From assembly GCF_005747095.1 (NCBI RefSeq), contig NZ_SWLG01000003.1:1-64000 (forward strand): a stretch of DNA of 64,000 bases, in the 5' to 3' direction. A model generated the notes under the pieces. The model was not told the DNA's origin. It saw nothing but the letters and a program-made list of their open reading frames with translations, and did not search any database. The translations under genes and the position numbers were made by a program. This DNA comes from Exobacillus caeni. Its GTDB lineage: Bacteria > Bacillota > Bacilli > Bacillales > Guptibacillaceae. Of this stretch, positions 62,301 through 64,000 are shown piece by piece; within the stretch, counting starts at the first letter, position 1, and each line of letters opens with the position of its first letter.

Positions 62301-64000
62301 GACGTAAGGATGGGAATGTATGGACACAGCAACCAGCCATCTCATCATATCCCATATATGTACAATTATGCAGGCCAACCGTGGAAAACACAGGAAAAGG
62401 TTCGCGAGGTTTTATCACGTCTTTATATTGGAAGTGAAATCGGACAGGGGTATCCTGGAGATGAGGATAACGGTGAAATGTCTGCCTGGTATCTGTTTAG
62501 TGCGGCAGGGTTTTATCCGTTGCAAATGGGCCTACCTGAGTATGCGATCGGCGCGCCTTATTTTAAAAAGATGACGATTCATCTACAGAATGGAAAAGAT
62601 CTAGTGATCAACGCACCAGATGTAAGTGATAAAAACCAATATATACAAAGCCTTAAAGTCAATGGAAAACTTTTTAATAAGCTAACGATTTCTCATGAGT
62701 TAATTGCACAGGGTGGAACACTGGACTTTAAGATGGGAGAAAAACCATCAGACTGGGGAACTGGAAAAGATGCACTTCCGAAATCGATCACGAGTACTTC
62801 TACCAACGGTTCATCCTTAGTACCTGATCCATTGCATGATTTGACAGATAAAACGGAAGGGGTTTCCCATCATAGCGACAAAGGTGTTGCAAAGTCCCTT
62901 TTTGATAATTCTTCTAATACAGAGATCTCTTTTGCTAATAAGAATCCGTGGATTCAATATTACTTCCCGGAGAGCCCTGAGCTTGCCCTCATGTACACTG
63001 TCACAGCAGGTGATGATGAGACACAGGCTCCGAAAGAATGGGTGTTAATCGGTTCGAAGGATGGAAAAAACTGGACTATTCTTGACGAACGGGAAAGGGA
63101 AGAATTTAAGTGGAACCATTTTACAAAACCATTTAAAATACAAAACCCTGGAAAATACTCTTATTACAGATTGATCGTTAAGGATAACGGAGGAAATGCT
63201 TCAACATCCTTAGCGGAAATAGAATTCCTTGGCTATTCTGATGTCGGTGATAAGTTTGATGAATTTGAAAAAATCTATAACACCTTTGCTGAGGAAGGAA
63301 AAGTAAAAGGAGCATTGAAAAAGAAGCTTGATCAAAGCTTACGGCAAATCGGTGACCAATTGGATAAGGAACATTTCGAACAGGCTATTAAGCATTCGGA
63401 AAAGTTTTTAAAACAATTAAGCGATAACAATCCTGGCTCAGTTTCTTCAGAAGTGAAAGAACAACTTGATGCAGATATCCACGCGTTAATGGAGTGTATT
63501 GCAAGGATTAGTTATACTGAAAAAAATAAACAACAGGAATATGACGGTGATGTCCAGCAGGTGCCTGTGTTTGAGATTTCCAATCTTAAAACGGAACAGG
63601 TCAACCCTGGAGAAAATGCATCAGTGTCCGCTGAAGTATCAAACATTGGATTTTTAAATGGGGAAAAACAAATCGACTTTTATTTTGATGGTGAACTGGT
63701 TGAATCTAAAACGATAACATTAGAAGCGGGTGATAAAGAAACCGTATCATTTTCCGTAAAAGCTGTAGAGCTAGGGATCCATCAAGTAAAAATTAACGAA
63801 TTAACTGGAACATTAAAGGCGTTGTATATCGGAAAACCTGTATTATCACTCACCTTCGATGAAGAGAAAGGTGATACGGTCACAGATCACTCTCCATATG
63901 GACATGACGGCAAACTGTTTGAAAATGCAACCCTTGTAGCCGGCAAGTTCGGAAATGCTGTTAAATTAGATGGAGGATGGGTGGAAGTTCCGTCTTCAGA
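59319..64000 (+). CDS. Secreted GH92 alpha-mannosidase-family multidomain protein (3' end cut by window)
   Basis: 1560 codons are visible and the frame is still open at the right edge. Signal peptide about residues 1-33 (KKRYRSRFFVAALCLSLLAPML). A discoidin-like F5/8C domain lies at about 70-215, GH92 at about 405-1140, a second F5/8C-like domain at about 1180-1310, a helical segment at about 1310-1400, a CARDB-like domain at about 1420-1505 and the start of a LamG-type domain. GH92 blocks: NNGFWDTYRTSWPAY, GGWISRW with DVAFADAYLKG, GHSNQPSHHIPYMYNYAG, and PGDEDNGEMSAWYLFSAAGFYP, which carries conserved acidic residues. GH92 enzymes are calcium-dependent exo-alpha-mannosidases. Mannose released could pass to manA at 51216. 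Confidence 0.92.
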   Translation, partial: MKKRYRSRFFVAALCLSLLAPMLPVSHDQLAKAEDNASTDFFTSFEEGDPQPDWESTVETDASGNKKSSGVIGNVPYETIQGDVTDQVKKVTASASNAPNEIEANLIDRSAQTKWLAFEPTAWLQFQFAEPQKIVKYAFTSANDAPGRDPKSWKLYGSNDGESWTEIDSRSDESFEKRFQRKIYEFNNDKSYTYYKFDITENSGDGLTQLAEVALSNGIDAPPPVPSDMKTQLSDGPTSSYTGKTNVGWSGKKALTYEGEHTLDGRAYSYNKVLDVNIKVEPETALSYMIHPQFMDQDQLDYSSTYVSIDLAFTDGSYLSELDAVDQHGVKLAPQEQGKSKTLYPNQWNYKKSVIGEVASGKTIDRILIAYDKPEGPGVFKGSIDDIKIGKNTIKEVVSSPADYVDILRGTNSNSTFSRGNNFPAVAIPHGFNFWTPATNAGTTSWLYSYQQSNNSNNLPELQAFSLSHEPSPWMGDRQTFQVMPSASTEMRPTADRKERALAFKHENEIAKPYYYNVKFENGIQTELAPTNRAAMFKFSFTGNTSNLIFDNVNNNGGLTLNPDSNSLSGYTDVRSGLSAGATRMFIYAEFDKPVTESGRLTGEDRDNVSGFFRFDTSSSDKTVTMKIATSLLSVEQAKKNLSQDIKEDDSFEDVKERAKELWNDKLSIIEVEGASKEELVTLYSNMYRLFLYPNIGFENTGTEEKPVYQYASPFSGPTGENTATKTGAKIVKGKPYVNNGFWDTYRTSWPAYTLLTPTEAGEMIDGFVQQYKDGGWISRWSSPGYANLMVGTSSDVAFADAYLKGVRNFDVPAFYDSAIKNAAVASENASVGRKGLATSIFDGYTSTATGEGMSWAMDGYINDFAIANMAKVLSKKNKENEQYQADYHYYINRAKNYVNMFNSNVEFFMGREPSGEWRSDPDSYNPEEWGGDYTETNAWNMAFHVPQDGQGLANLYGGREELAEKLDQFFSTPETALQPGHYGGVIHEMREARDVRMGMYGHSNQPSHHIPYMYNYAGQPWKTQEKVREVLSRLYIGSEIGQGYPGDEDNGEMSAWYLFSAAGFYPLQMGLPEYAIGAPYFKKMTIHLQNGKDLVINAPDVSDKNQYIQSLKVNGKLFNKLTISHELIAQGGTLDFKMGEKPSDWGTGKDALPKSITSTSTNGSSLVPDPLHDLTDKTEGVSHHSDKGVAKSLFDNSSNTEISFANKNPWIQYYFPESPELALMYTVTAGDDETQAPKEWVLIGSKDGKNWTILDEREREEFKWNHFTKPFKIQNPGKYSYYRLIVKDNGGNASTSLAEIEFLGYSDVGDKFDEFEKIYNTFAEEGKVKGALKKKLDQSLRQIGDQLDKEHFEQAIKHSEKFLKQLSDNNPGSVSSEVKEQLDADIHALMECIARISYTEKNKQQEYDGDVQQVPVFEISNLKTEQVNPGENASVSAEVSNIGFLNGEKQIDFYFDGELVESKTITLEAGDKETVSFSVKAVELGIHQVKINELTGTLKALYIGKPVLSLTFDEEKGDTVTDHSPYGHDGKLFENATLVAGKFGNAVKLDGGWVEVPSS

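Noticed and set aside
1-64000. CRISPR array, tRNA, rRNA, transposase or prophage genes
   Set aside because: None was recognised on reading both strands; the repeats found are two long duplicates and a few short palindromic elements.

Overview
The window is one contiguous piece of a low-GC Gram-positive chromosome. It most resembles a Bacillaceae species: Shine-Dalgarno sites of the AAGGAGG type, frequent GTG/TTG starts, LplB/LplC-type sugar importers without their own ATPase, a cre-like site, and ROK, LacI, SorC and PucR regulators. Genus and species cannot be fixed from the sequence alone. No tRNA, rRNA, CRISPR array, transposase or phage gene was seen. The content is almost entirely carbohydrate and amino-acid scavenging.

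Layout. (1) 1-6.7 kb: a glucitol-type PTS locus (SorC-family regulator, COG4091 oxidoreductase with SAF domain, gutM, srlA, srlE, srlB), preceded by a second, almost identical srlA-srlE pair that enters from the left edge. (2) 6.8-38.4 kb: a large glycan-utilisation island. A LacI-type regulator (15227) sits between a leftward operon (GH127/beta-helix fusion, two permeases, lipoprotein) and a rightward operon (GH2, GH172, Gfo/Idh, ADP-ribosylglycohydrolase fusion, ribokinase). These are followed by a second permease/permease/lipoprotein set, a secreted 1487-residue beta-helix protein, ribose pyranase, ThuA-like protein, two more Gfo/Idh dehydrogenases and a GH38-like protein. Five TGTAACCGGTTACA-like operators tie the three main transcription units together. 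(3) 38.4-45.4 kb: an opine or amino-acid locus (AlaDH/PNT-type dehydrogenase, PucR-type regulator, opine dehydrogenase-like enzyme, polar amino-acid ABC importer). (4) 45.4-50 kb: hairpin repeats, a small membrane protein, a peptide-binding lipoprotein with an M20 amidohydrolase, a broken IclR regulator and a VOC protein. (5) 50.2-58.7 kb: ROK glucokinase, manA, and a Leloir operon (ROK repressor divergent from galE, an M24-like pseudoenzyme, galK, galT). (6) 59.3 kb to the right edge: the first 1560 codons of a secreted GH92 protein.

How the parts may work together. The secreted beta-helix and GH92 proteins would attack external glycan. Two binding-protein-dependent importers would bring oligosaccharides in. 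Cytoplasmic GH127, GH2, GH172 and ADP-ribosylglycohydrolase-type enzymes would cut them, and Gfo/Idh and ThuA proteins would process oxidised sugars. Ribokinase plus ribose pyranase point to a pentose, probably ribose or a close analogue, as one product. This combination of furanosidase-type enzymes with ribose enzymes is the best candidate here for a little-described system; its substrate is an inference.
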